DNA from: CAKZQX01 sp034436755
GTDB lineage: Bacteria; Chloroflexota; Chloroflexia; Chloroflexales; Chloroflexaceae
Assembly (NCBI GenBank): GCA_034436755.1
Contig: DAOTVB010000146.1
Span: 6,737 to 70,736, forward strand
Direction of reading: 5' to 3'
Length of the DNA stretch: 64,000 bases
Positions 1-8,140 of the stretch are shown here, piece by piece. The position numbers were made by a program, and so were the translations under genes. Numbering within the stretch: the first letter of the stretch is position 1; every line of letters starts with the position of its first letter. The notes under the pieces are model-generated. The model was not told the DNA's origin, did no database searches, and saw nothing but the letters and a program-made list of their open reading frames with translations.

Positions 1-600
1 AATACCACTGTTGGAAAGCTCCGGCGAGGTGTGCCCAAACTTGACAAAGCCCCAGTTCGAGTCACCGCCGAGCGCACTCCAACCCTGCTGATCGGAGAGG
101 GCATCGTGCAGATCATCCCAGAAGTTATTGGGACCGTCCGGCCAGAGCACATCGGCCCGGTCTTCCCAGGCGACGATCACCAGGGGCGTCAACACCAGGG
201 GTTCCGGTTCCTCCAGGAAGATCTCGCTATTGTTGCGCGTCTGCCACTCGTGGCGCAGCAGTTCTACCTGGAGCATACTGGCGGGGCTGGCAACCACGGG
301 CTGCAGATCGCCCTCGACAATCTCGTTGACCATCTCGCGGGAACCAATACCCTCCAGTTCAATCTGAATCGGGCGACCACGCAGGGTGGGATTGGTTGCG
401 ACGAAACGTGCGGCGGCATCTTGCAACCACTCTTCTTTTTCGGTGCCATAGGCAATACTGACGACAACGGGACTGGCGGCGGGGCCAATCGGCAGCGGGA
501 AGGGCGCTGTTCCCAGCGGGCCGATCAGCGGGGTAAGGACGATGACCACCAGGGCCAGGACCAGATAACCACCGCACAGGAATTGCGACAATCGGAGCAT
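1..600 (-). CDS. Extracellular solute-binding protein, C-terminally cut by window edge
   Basis: The gene runs off the left edge; 200 codons are visible and read open throughout. The ATG at 598-600 is preceded by a strong ribosome binding site (AAAGGAGGA, 606-614 on the complement). The protein begins with a hydrophobic export or anchor segment (about residues 6-30), followed by a typical substrate-binding start (VVVSIAYGTEKEEWLQDAAARF). Stretches such as EGIGSREMVNEI and EPLVLTPLVIVAWE parallel the lipoprotein encoded divergently at 866, so the two are paralogues. It probably binds a ligand outside the membrane. Whether it also carries a C-terminal von Willebrand A domain lies outside the window. 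No lipobox is obvious, unlike its neighbour. Family assignment is fairly safe; the ligand is unknown. Confidence 0.75.
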   Translation of the reverse strand, partial: MLRLSQFLCGGYLVLALVVIVLTPLIGPLGTAPFPLPIGPAASPVVVSIAYGTEKEEWLQDAAARFVATNPTLRGRPIQIELEGIGSREMVNEIVEGDLQPVVASPASMLQVELLRHEWQTRNNSEIFLEEPEPLVLTPLVIVAWEDRADVLWPDGPNNFWDDLHDALSDQQGWSALGGDSNWGFVKFGHTSPELSNSGI

Positions 601-865
601 AGCGATCCTCCTTTGAACGGCGCTTCGAACTGCATGGCGCAGCAGGTTCTATTGTAGCTGAATACTGGCACCAGTGCGTTAACCGATAGTTAAGAATGAT
701 ACCGATGAACAACATACCTGCATCTCCGTAGAGTGCTACGCATTGCTTCTGCTGGAAGTTTCATTCGCACCGGGACAGATAGCTGTTCCTGTTTTATAAT
801 TATCACTTACCGCCAATTCCGGCAGTTCCGGCGGCAAATCTGCGGCAAATGTCAGGAGGAACCCT

Positions 866-2503
866 ATGCCAACGCGCAATTCTGTCTTCACTGTATTCCT
901 ACTCACCATGCTGATGGTGCTTTGCGCCGCCTGTGGCGTTGTACCCACGAACAATCAACCTCCCGCCAACGCCATCACCATAACGATGGCCTACAGTCCC
1001 GAAAAAGAGATTTGGCTGACCGAGCGCATCAGCCAGTTTCATGATGCCAACTTCACCATCAATGGTCAGCCGATCTTTGTGGAGGGGATCAATCGCTCCA
1101 GCGGCAAGGCGCGTTCCGAAATCCGGGATGGCATGCTCGATGTGACGATCTGGTCACCGTCGGCATCAACCTGGCTAGAGGTATTGAAACAGGAGACCGG
1201 CAATCCCAATGTAGCGGTTTCCCAGGAGCCGCTGGTGCTGACGCCGGTGGTCATCTCAATGTGGCGACCAATGGCCGAGGCCATGGGTTGGCCCGATCAG
1301 CCGATTGGCTGGAGCGATATGCTGGAGTTGATCAACGACCCGGAAGGCTGGGGGCGCTTTGGGCACCCGGAGTGGGGCCGCTTCTCCTGGGGCCATACCG
1401 ATCCGGAGATCAGCACCACGGCGCTCTCAACGCTGCTGGCCGAGTTCTATGCCGCTACCGGCAAACAGCGCGGCCTGACAATTGACGATGTTGAGAGCGA
1501 AGTCAGCCAGCAGTTTATTCGTGATCTGGGACAGGGTATCAAGCATTACGGCTATAACACCCTGGTCTTTAGCGAAAACATGCGCAAGTTCGGCATCAGC
1601 TACATCTCTGCTTTCCCGATGGAGGAGATTACGCTGATCGAGTTTAATCAGAATAGTCCACCGACACCGCTGGTGGCAATCTATCCCAAAGAGGGTACCT
1701 TCTGGCACGACAACCCGTTTATCATCATGTCCAGCGCAAGTGAGGCCGAACAGCAGGCCGCGCAGGTCTTTTACGACTTCCTGCTGAATGCGGAGAGTCA
1801 GGAACTGGCGATGAGCTACGGCTTCCGTCCGGCCAACATCAATATCCCGCTGGATGATCCGATCAGTCTCCAGTATGGTGTGCAGCCCGATGGCGTACAG
1901 AATGTGCTGGAAGTTCCCCGCGCAGAGGTTATCGTCGCCGCGAAGAACTCCTGGGCACAGAACCGCAAACGGGCCGATATTATTCTGGTTGTCGATGTGT
2001 CCGGCTCCATGGAGGGCGAGAAACTGGAACTGGTCAAGGCCGGGCTGGAGAGTTTCCTGCTGCGCATTCTGCCGGAGGATCGGGTAGGCCTGGTACAATT
2101 CTATGACGAAGCAGAAGAGATGATCGCGCCCGCGCCGTTAAGCGAGAACCGGATCGCGTTGCAGACTGCCATTCAGGATATGCGCGCCGAGGGCAAAACC
2201 GCCGTCTTCGAGGCGCTCGAGGTTGCTCATCAATCGCTGGACGCGCTGCCCCGCAGTGAGGAAGATCGCATTCGCGCCATTGTGCTGTTGAGCGATGGGC
2301 AGGATAACGCCAGCACAATGACGCTGGAGCAACTGGCGCGTACGTTTGAGGAGAGCGGGATCAGCATCTTCCCGGTGGCCTATGGTGAGGATGCAGACAC
2401 GGCGATGCTGGAGCAGATTGCCGACTTCTCGCGTACCATCGTTGTATCGGGTGACACCGGCAACATTGCGCAGATCTTTGAGGACTTGAGCCGGTATTTC
2501 TAG
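866..2503 (+). CDS. Lipoprotein: solute-binding domain fused to von Willebrand A domain
   Basis: The 545-residue protein starts at an ATG behind CAGGAGGAA. It has a lipoprotein signal peptide with lipobox LCAAC at about residue 20, so it should be tethered to the membrane outside the cytoplasm. Residues ~30-355 look like an ABC-type extracellular solute-binding domain (AITITMAYSPEKEIWLTERI, later EGTFWHDNPFIIMSS). Residues ~370-540 form a von Willebrand A domain with an intact metal-binding MIDAS: DVSGS beginning at D377, a threonine in GKTAVFEAL, and the aspartate of LLSDGQDN. The fusion implies ligand sensing or delivery coupled to metal-dependent protein contacts. No permease or ATPase gene is visible nearby, so a conventional ABC transport role is not supported by this window. 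Confidence 0.85.
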   Translation: MPTRNSVFTVFLLTMLMVLCAACGVVPTNNQPPANAITITMAYSPEKEIWLTERISQFHDANFTINGQPIFVEGINRSSGKARSEIRDGMLDVTIWSPSASTWLEVLKQETGNPNVAVSQEPLVLTPVVISMWRPMAEAMGWPDQPIGWSDMLELINDPEGWGRFGHPEWGRFSWGHTDPEISTTALSTLLAEFYAATGKQRGLTIDDVESEVSQQFIRDLGQGIKHYGYNTLVFSENMRKFGISYISAFPMEEITLIEFNQNSPPTPLVAIYPKEGTFWHDNPFIIMSSASEAEQQAAQVFYDFLLNAESQELAMSYGFRPANINIPLDDPISLQYGVQPDGVQNVLEVPRAEVIVAAKNSWAQNRKRADIILVVDVSGSMEGEKLELVKAGLESFLLRILPEDRVGLVQFYDEAEEMIAPAPLSENRIALQTAIQDMRAEGKTAVFEALEVAHQSLDALPRSEEDRIRAIVLLSDGQDNASTMTLEQLARTFEESGISIFPVAYGEDADTAMLEQIADFSRTIVVSGDTGNIAQIFEDLSRYF

Positions 2504-2545
2504 ATCCGGGGGGCAGCAACGCAGCGGCAAACGTGTGCTATCCTA

Positions 2546-2579
2546 TGCGCATACCGTGGTCCTGATCACGGTATGCGCA
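2546..2579. terminator. 13-bp perfect hairpin after the vWA lipoprotein gene
   Basis: TGCGCATACCGTG (2546-2558) and its exact complement (2567-2579) flank an 8-base loop, 42 bases after the stop codon. No T-run follows, so this is either a factor-assisted terminator or an RNA-stabilising hairpin. Confidence 0.5.
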
Positions 2580-2701
2580 GCATAGGGTAGCTATCATGAG
2601 CAGTGACCCACCGTAATGCGTTTGTGCTTTATTCTCTCTTGGTTCTCGGATAGTTTGTTCTTGCTATATTCCCGGATACAGACAGGAAGCAGATTACACC
2701 A

Positions 2702-3400
2702 ATGGCACTTGTGAGTGATATCGAACAGTTTAAGCATCGCGCGGCGCTGCATGCCATGAGCTATGTACGCAGCCAGAGCGCTATCGGCCTGGGGACCGGC
2801 TCAACGGTGAAGTATGTGCTGGACGAACTGGGGCGGCGGCTGGCCGATGGTCGCCTCCACTCCATCGTCGGGGTACCTACGTCGGACCAGACCACCCAAC
2901 TGGCCCGCCGCCTGCGCATTCCCCTGACATCACCCGAAGAGCAGCCGGAGCTGGACCTGGCAATTGATGGAGCCGACGAGATCGATCCGAACATGAACTT
3001 GATCAAGGGGTTAGGGGGCGCACTCCTGCGCGAGAAGATTGTTGCAGCCGCGGCCAATCTGTTGATTATCGTCGCGGACAGTTCAAAAATGGTACCGCAA
3101 CTGGGCAGCCGTAACCCGCTGCCCATCGAGGTTATCCCGTTTGCGGCACCCCTGGTGCTGCGCCGCCTGGCCGATCTGCCGGGGAAAGCGACGATTCGTT
3201 ATATTGCCAATCAACAGCCCTTTATTACCGATGAGGGGAACTATATCATCGACTATGCCAGTGGGCCGATTGACGATCTTGAATACCTGGATACCACGCT
3301 GCTGCGCATTCCCGGCGTGGTCGAGCATGGGCTCTTCCTGAACATGACGCGCTGCGCGGCCGTCGCCGACAGCCAGACGGTCAAGATTATCGAGCATTAA
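2702..3400 (+). CDS. rpiA: Ribose-5-phosphate isomerase A
   Basis: Interconverts ribose 5-phosphate and ribulose 5-phosphate in the cytoplasmic non-oxidative pentose phosphate pathway (also used by the Calvin cycle). At 232 residues it has the usual family length. Diagnostic motifs are GLGTGSTV near residue 31 (phosphate-binding loop), DLAIDGADEID around residues 90-100 with the catalytic acidic residues, and KGLGGALLREKIVA just after, containing the conserved lysine. The ATG at 2702 gives a complete N-terminus; a GGAAG lies about 12 bases upstream. It stands alone between a hairpin and a repeat-rich gap, so it is probably monocistronic. Confidence 0.95.
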   Translation: MALVSDIEQFKHRAALHAMSYVRSQSAIGLGTGSTVKYVLDELGRRLADGRLHSIVGVPTSDQTTQLARRLRIPLTSPEEQPELDLAIDGADEIDPNMNLIKGLGGALLREKIVAAAANLLIIVADSSKMVPQLGSRNPLPIEVIPFAAPLVLRRLADLPGKATIRYIANQQPFITDEGNYIIDYASGPIDDLEYLDTTLLRIPGVVEHGLFLNMTRCAAVADSQTVKIIEH

Positions 3401-3431
3401 ATGGGCTTGTCGATCAACAGCAGTTTTTCAC

Positions 3432-3614
3432 GTAGTGCCGCCTTCAGGCGGGTTTCCGGCAGCACAACCGCTTGAAGCACTTTTAGAAGATAATCCGAAT
3501 ATCTCATCCGGGAGTCCCGGCTTTCGCCGGTGGATGCCTGCCGGGGCAGTCGCCTACTGACGGGAACGCCCGATCCGGCTGAAGCCGGGACTCCAGATTA
3601 GTGATGTTCGGATT
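3432..3614. repeat. Composite palindromic repeat in the rpiA-usp gap
   Basis: The 226-base gap holds no gene but is packed with inverted repeats. GTAGTGCCGCCTTCAGGCGG (3432-3451) recurs exactly at 24228-24247. A second element has outer arms AATCCGAA (3492-3499) and TTCGGATT (3607-3614). Its inner arms are 3511-3530 and 3575-3594, where GGAGTCCCGGCTT pairs with AAGCCGGGACTCC. The inner arms reappear at 51579-51631. These look like dispersed REP/MITE-like elements between convergent genes. Confidence 0.7.
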
Positions 3615-3626
3615 AAAAACGTTAGA

Positions 3627-4592
3627 CTAATGCTCACCCGCGTGGGCACGCACCAGGATCAGCGGTGTGCTGGTGGCATGCAGCACTTTGTCGGCGACGC
3701 TGCCCAGCGCCCAGCGCTGGAGCCCGCCGTATCCATGGGTCGCCATCACAATCGCATCAACATTATGTCGAGCGGACTCATCGACAATCACCTCGGCGGG
3801 ATAGCCATCCATCACATGGGTAGCGATGGACAGATCGTAGTGGCGCAGTTTGCCCGCCGTTGCATCCAGATCGCGCGTCACCTGCCGGCGCTGCTCGGCC
3901 CACTGCACCTCGTTATAGAGCGGCACCGCCTGCCCCGACATACCCGCAACTTCATAAAACTCCTGGAGGCGTGGTCCCATTGCCCGCAGCAACAGCAGTT
4001 CAGCGTGGGCGCAGGTTGCCAGTTCCAGCGCGCATGGTAGCGCCTGCCGGGAGAGTTCCGATCCATCCAGCGGAACCATCAACCGTTTCAGATATACCGG
4101 TTCGGTCAATTCCGTTTCCGTGCCACGCACAACAAACACCGGCGTCTGCGTGGTCTGAACAACTTTATCGGTGACACTGCCCAGCGCCCAGCGCCGCAGG
4201 CCACTGTAGCCATGGGTTGCCATCACCATCAGCGTGACCGACTCGCGTGCGGCGACCCGGACGATCTGCTCGGACGGCATACCAATGCGCACCTCCGTCG
4301 TCACATCAAACCCGGCATGCCGGAGCGGTTGCGCCTGCGCTTCGAGGTATGTCACCGCATGCTCCTGGAGCATTGCCCAGACCCGTTGCGTACGCTCGTG
4401 GGCCATCTCGCGCGCATGACCCATATCGTACAACAGCAGTGAGTCGCTGGATAACATATGATCGCGATCGACATCGGAGATCACCCGCAGCAGATGAATC
4501 CTGGCCGACAGCAGTGTCGCCAACATCTGCACATAGGGTAGAGAATGCCGGGCAATCGCCGAGCCATCAAGCGGAACAAGAACTGTTTTCAT
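3627..4592 (-). CDS. Tandem-domain universal stress protein
   Basis: 321 residues comprising two consecutive UspA domains (about residues 1-145 and 160-315). Each ends with the nucleotide-binding signature: MATHGYSGLRRWALGSV in the first and MATHGYGGLQRWALGSV in the second, fitting G-x2-G-x9-G(S). Each domain starts with the VPLDGS loop. Both sites look intact, so an ATP-binding cytoplasmic stress protein is expected. The start at 4592 (MKTVLVPLDGS) is chosen because GAGGAGG lies just upstream; an upstream in-frame start would add five residues and lacks a ribosome binding site. No operon partner is evident. Confidence 0.9.
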   Translation of the reverse strand: MKTVLVPLDGSAIARHSLPYVQMLATLLSARIHLLRVISDVDRDHMLSSDSLLLYDMGHAREMAHERTQRVWAMLQEHAVTYLEAQAQPLRHAGFDVTTEVRIGMPSEQIVRVAARESVTLMVMATHGYSGLRRWALGSVTDKVVQTTQTPVFVVRGTETELTEPVYLKRLMVPLDGSELSRQALPCALELATCAHAELLLLRAMGPRLQEFYEVAGMSGQAVPLYNEVQWAEQRRQVTRDLDATAGKLRHYDLSIATHVMDGYPAEVIVDESARHNVDAIVMATHGYGGLQRWALGSVADKVLHATSTPLILVRAHAGEH

Positions 4593-4773
4593 GGGAAGCC
4601 TCCTCATTGAGACATCAGTTGACGTCGTACACCCGCTCCGGCAACGCAGTTGTCCGCACGCGGGACAGATCAGGCCGGAGGCGGAATTCTTTCTACAGAG
4701 CGGAAAAGATATCCGTCTACGCTACGACCATTCAGGAAACATTAGTATACACACACAGTGTTTATTCTTTGTT

Positions 4774-5142
4774 CTATGTGTGTCTCTTCTCCATATTCAC
4801 CGCCAATGCCCGCCCACCGGGTTCTTCCACGGCTAACCCCCGCTCCAGCGTACGGGTATCAATGATCGCAATATCTTTATCATCGCCAAACGGCACATAC
4901 CCATCGGCGTGGCAATCGTTCATCTGCTCCACACCATTGATCAGATAGTGGTAACGGTAGACCTGACCGGCCGCGAGTTCAAGGGTTGTGCTCCATCCCT
5001 CCTCACTCTGGTGCAGCGGTGTGGCCGTTGGTCGCCAATCGTTAAAGTCACCGACAAGATAGATCGAGTCAGCCCAGATTGCTGCAGGTAGAGCAAACGT
5101 AACATGGACGCGATCAGCCATATCGGTACGTTTGACTATCAT
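4774..5142 (-). CDS. Stand-alone CBM48 / isoamylase N-terminal (E-set) domain protein
   Basis: A 122-residue protein that is almost entirely one early-set/glycogen-binding fold: DSIYLVGDFNDWRPTATPL, then GWSTTLELAAGQVYRYHYLING and FGDDKDIAIIDT. Such domains normally precede the catalytic barrel in branching and debranching enzymes or sit in AMPK beta subunits; here no catalytic domain follows. The ATG at 5142 follows AAGGGAGCAGCAG. An alternative upstream start would add 28 unrelated residues. It probably binds alpha-glucan or acts as an adaptor. The glycogen cluster lies 44 kb away, so any link is speculative. Confidence 0.75.
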   Translation of the reverse strand: MIVKRTDMADRVHVTFALPAAIWADSIYLVGDFNDWRPTATPLHQSEEGWSTTLELAAGQVYRYHYLINGVEQMNDCHADGYVPFGDDKDIAIIDTRTLERGLAVEEPGGRALAVNMEKRHT

Positions 5143-5225
5143 TCTGCTGCTCCCTTGCGTTTCCTGCTCAACACCGAGCAGAAATTCCTCCTCCTTTCGC
5201 CGGATCACACCGAAACGAACCGGCA

Positions 5226-5636
5226 TTACCCCGACCTGCGCTCACAAGACGGTTCGCTGAGCCGGGATACAGACCGGGGAAAGATGGCATCAACCAGTTC
5301 CTCGGTTGGACATCCCTTTATTAGAAAGGCATCGGCACCGGCACGCAGCGCATCATTGCGGTGGTTGCCATAGAGCGTCAACACAATGACGCGAATGGCG
5401 GGCCACTGATGCTTGATAAACCAGGTTGCGGCGATGCCATCCATCAGCGGCATCCGGACATCCATCAACACAACATCCGGTTGCACCGTCTCGGTCAGTA
5501 ACACAGCTTCGCGCCCATTACCGGCCTCTCCGACCACTTGCACCTCCGGCCAGATCGCAAGTAACGCGCTCAGACCCTGGCGCGCGAGCTGCTGATCATC
5601 AACTATCAGCACCCGTATACAATGTTCCGCGCTCAC
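5226..5636 (-). CDS. Single-domain response regulator (receiver only)
   Basis: 136 residues from a GTG start behind GGGAAAGG; an upstream ATG at 5669 would add 11 residues. A full CheY-like receiver is present: IRVLIVDDQQLARQG (acidic pocket DD), PDVVLMDVRMPLMDG (phosphoacceptor Asp) and FLIKG (conserved Lys). The sequence is of the NarL/FixJ receiver type, but after ELVDAIFPRS only about a dozen residues remain and the DNA-binding HTH is missing. This suggests truncation of a LuxR-type regulator, or evolution into a phosphate sink. No kinase is adjacent. Confidence 0.75.
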   Translation of the reverse strand: MSAEHCIRVLIVDDQQLARQGLSALLAIWPEVQVVGEAGNGREAVLLTETVQPDVVLMDVRMPLMDGIAATWFIKHQWPAIRVIVLTLYGNHRNDALRAGADAFLIKGCPTEELVDAIFPRSVSRLSEPSCERRSG

Positions 5637-5689
5637 GGCGATACCTTTCCCTGGTCCAGACTGACGCATAATCCCCTGATACCTCTAGC

Positions 5690-6053
5690 CTAGCGGATAT
5701 CCGGCCCACCTGTCATCGGTTGTGTGATGAACTTGACTCAGTAAAAAAGAGCGCCGGGGGAACCCGGACCCACAACAATTGTGACAGAAGCCCTACAACA
5801 TTTAGTGGAGATGCCGCGCGGGAAAGAAGTCGCGGCCAGGGGTGCCATGAGGATGCATAGCAACGCATCTTTTGCGGGGGATATCGCCTCCGGCAGGGCG
5901 GAAGGTTCCATCTTTTTACAACGAGGATGTGCGCAAACCATGCATGCCGAAGCCACAGGGCAAGCGCATCCGTCTATCCGATAGTAGTTATCGCTGCGCC
6001 CGCGGCGTCGCGGCGTCTCGCGTTGAGCAAGAAATCTCGTTGTCGTACTCGTG
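5690..6053. other. Gap without convincing gene
   Basis: About 365 bases between two leftward response-regulator genes. Short open frames occur on both strands but lack ribosome binding sites and recognisable protein character. No clear hairpin with a T-run is visible. Confidence 0.5.
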
Positions 6054-6722
6054 TCAGTTGTGGGAAGAGTGATCGAGGGAAGCCAACCCCTCACGCAGCG
6101 CATACATTGCCGCCTGCGTCCGGCTACTGAGGTGCAGTTTTTGCAGAATATGGGTGATATGCGCGCGAACGGTGCGCTCCGAGATGGTGAGCAGGTCCGC
6201 AATCTCCTTGTTGCGGTGGCCCTGCGCCAGCAGCATCAAAACATCCATTTCGCGGCGGGTAAGCGCAATAGCTGGTGTCATCTGATTCATAGTGCTCGAA
6301 AGATCTTGTAAAATGCGGATAGCGATAGCCCGATCAAGCGATGCCTCACCATTGTACGCCTGACGGATCGTCTCGGCCAGCGCAGCCGGGGTGGCGTCCT
6401 TCAGCAAACAACCGACCGCGCCCGCCTTAAACGCCAGAAAAACCTTATCAGGCGCGGCAAAACTGGTCAGGATCAGCACCCGGGTATTCGGCTGCTGCCA
6501 GGTAATCTGGTAGGTTGCTTCGATACCGCTCACCCGGGGCATTACCAGATCCATCAGCACGATATCCGGCTGCAACGTAGAGGTCAGCGTAATAGCCTCG
6601 CCACCATGCCCGGCTTCACCCACGACATCAATATCACCTTCAATCGAGAGGAGCATACGAATACCCCGGCGCACAATCGTATGATCGTCCACAATCAGGA
6701 CACGAATAGATGACGGGAGCAT
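6054..6722 (-). CDS. NarL/FixJ (LuxR-type) response regulator
   Basis: 222 residues: receiver domain (IRVLIVDDHTIVRRG; phosphoacceptor in PDIVLMDLVMPRVSG; LLKDAT lysine), a linker, then a C-terminal LuxR helix-turn-helix (LTRREMDVLMLLAQGHRNKEI, ISERTVRAHITHILQKL). It should bind DNA when phosphorylated. The ATG at 6722 follows AAGGAGAT; the upstream in-frame extension lacks a binding site. The GAF-protein gene ends 58 bases upstream on the same strand, so the two are probably co-transcribed, although that partner has no kinase domain. Confidence 0.9.
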   Translation of the reverse strand: MLPSSIRVLIVDDHTIVRRGIRMLLSIEGDIDVVGEAGHGGEAITLTSTLQPDIVLMDLVMPRVSGIEATYQITWQQPNTRVLILTSFAAPDKVFLAFKAGAVGCLLKDATPAALAETIRQAYNGEASLDRAIAIRILQDLSSTMNQMTPAIALTRREMDVLMLLAQGHRNKEIADLLTISERTVRAHITHILQKLHLSSRTQAAMYALREGLASLDHSSHN

Positions 6723-6780
6723 GTATGTATCTCCTTCGGCACAACCTGATAGCTGCACTCCTGGACCGATCGCCGTCCGG

Positions 6781-7461
6781 TCAGTACGGTTGGTATACCA
6801 CTGCCTCGCGATACATGCTCCCGTTTATGTCGGGTTGATGCAGATTCTCCAGTGCCAGCGCAATCAGTTCAGCCACTGCCAGCGCCAGCCGCTGCTTGGA
6901 CTCCGACAGATACTCGGACACTTCCCGTTCATCAGGCAGTGTGTCGGTGGGCAAACTGCGGAGCTGAAGCATGCCCATAACGGCTCCACGCACCGGAATT
7001 GGTATACAGAGATAGTTTGTTGGCAGGAGGCTATTACGGTTCGCGTTGCGCGGCACAAAATTATTTGCCGCCGACATCTGCGGAACCTGTGACCGCAACA
7101 CCCAGCATCGGCAAGAGAGCGCCCCCCACTCGGCAGATGGCAGCGGCCCCCAGACCGCCACCGGGTTTGCCGGAGTCCGCGTAGAATTTAAGAGATAGAG
7201 GGCACCCGCTTCCGTGCCAAAGAGCTGGCGCATAAAATGAGTAAAAACCGTAACAACTTCCGGTGTTGTACGACAGGTCTGGAGCCGATCATCCATCTCG
7301 CTCAACAGATCAATCTCCTGAATACGCTGTTCTAACTCACTTACCCAGGTCGTCAGATTGGCCCGGGCGCGTTCAAGGGATTGCTCAAGCTGCTTGCGCG
7401 CCGTGCCGCGCGGATGGATTAACTCATCAGTTTGCTTCGGTTGTGGTGGACACTCTGCCAT
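6781..7461 (-). CDS. GAF-domain protein with N-terminal coiled coil
   Basis: 226 residues. A charged helical stretch (ARKQLEQSLERARANLTTWVSELEQRIQEI) leads into a GAF-like domain (LLSEMDDRLQTCRTTPEVVTVFTHFMRQLFGTEAGALYLL ... LCIPIPVRGAVMGMLQLR ... ALAVAELIALALENL). In related Chloroflexi proteins this layout is followed by a HisKA_3 histidine kinase or a cyclase; here the protein stops about 20 residues after GAF. It may act as a sensor or adaptor for a separate kinase, or be a shortened NarX-like sensor. The ATG at 7461 is favoured because translation from 7524 would add a segment without GAF or coiled-coil features. It immediately precedes a LuxR-type regulator. Confidence 0.75.
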   Translation of the reverse strand: MAECPPQPKQTDELIHPRGTARKQLEQSLERARANLTTWVSELEQRIQEIDLLSEMDDRLQTCRTTPEVVTVFTHFMRQLFGTEAGALYLLNSTRTPANPVAVWGPLPSAEWGALSCRCWVLRSQVPQMSAANNFVPRNANRNSLLPTNYLCIPIPVRGAVMGMLQLRSLPTDTLPDEREVSEYLSESKQRLALAVAELIALALENLHQPDINGSMYREAVVYQPY

Positions 7462-7684
7462 ACGTATGTCCCATCTCTCGTTTTGCAGCGCTGCCAAAAC
7501 CTGCACTGGTCTGGTTATTAACATGCATTACGCGGTAGCCAACTACATCAGACGTGTAAACCTATGAAGACGATCCTGGCATGCGTCAGCATGGTATGCT
7601 TTGTATCTTTTTTCACAAGAAGTCTACACTATCACTTACTCAGCGACCACGTAATGCGTACTCTTAACGAACGTAAACTTATAG

Positions 7685-8140
7685 CTATTCCCGGACAATG
7701 CGCATATAGTTACGCACGCCGGGTGTAGGTAACGCCGTTATTACCGTATCAAGCAACTCATAAATCACTGAAAAAACCTGCGTGCTAAACTCCGACTTGG
7801 CAATGAAGCCGTCGGCACCGGCGGCTGTGGCCGCAGCACGATAGTCAACGGTGTCATAGTTGGTCAGCACAACGACGCGCGGCGCATCAGGCCGGGCCTT
7901 GATAAACCGGGTTGCTTCCAGTCCATTCATATGCGGCATTGAGATATCGATCAAGACCAGGTCAGGATGCAGACGGGCGATCTGGTTCAGCGCATCATGG
8001 CCTGATTCTGCCTGCCCGACAATGACAACCTGCGGATCAGCGGCCAGGAAGCGGGCCGCTGAACGCAGAAAATCGGGACTATTGTCTACCAGCAGAATAC
8101 GAAATGCGGTCATATTCATACTCAATGATTGGCTCTGCAT
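7685..8140 (-). CDS. Single-domain response regulator (receiver only)
   Basis: 151 residues, essentially a lone receiver: FRILLVDNSPDFLRSA, HPDLVLIDISMPHMNG (phosphoacceptor), VVVLTNY and GFIAKSE (lysine). The usual second acidic residue of the DD pair is Asn (VDNS), which may weaken Mg2+ binding. No output domain follows; about 25 C-terminal residues are unassigned. The start could be 8140 (GGGAAAG upstream) or an internal ATG about 7 codons in. With the neighbouring GAF and LuxR proteins it forms a signalling patch lacking any kinase. Confidence 0.8.
   Translation of the reverse strand: MQSQSLSMNMTAFRILLVDNSPDFLRSAARFLAADPQVVIVGQAESGHDALNQIARLHPDLVLIDISMPHMNGLEATRFIKARPDAPRVVVLTNYDTVDYRAAATAAGADGFIAKSEFSTQVFSVIYELLDTVITALPTPGVRNYMRIVRE

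Noticed and set aside
31..657. 208-codon open frame on the plus strand at the left edge
   Set aside because: Antisense to the truncated solute-binding protein, which continues without stop to the window edge, has a strong ribosome binding site and resembles its divergent neighbour.
3411..3626. Possible CRISPR-like array in the rpiA-usp gap
   Set aside because: Repeats are palindromic and nested, not evenly spaced direct repeats with unique spacers; no cas genes.
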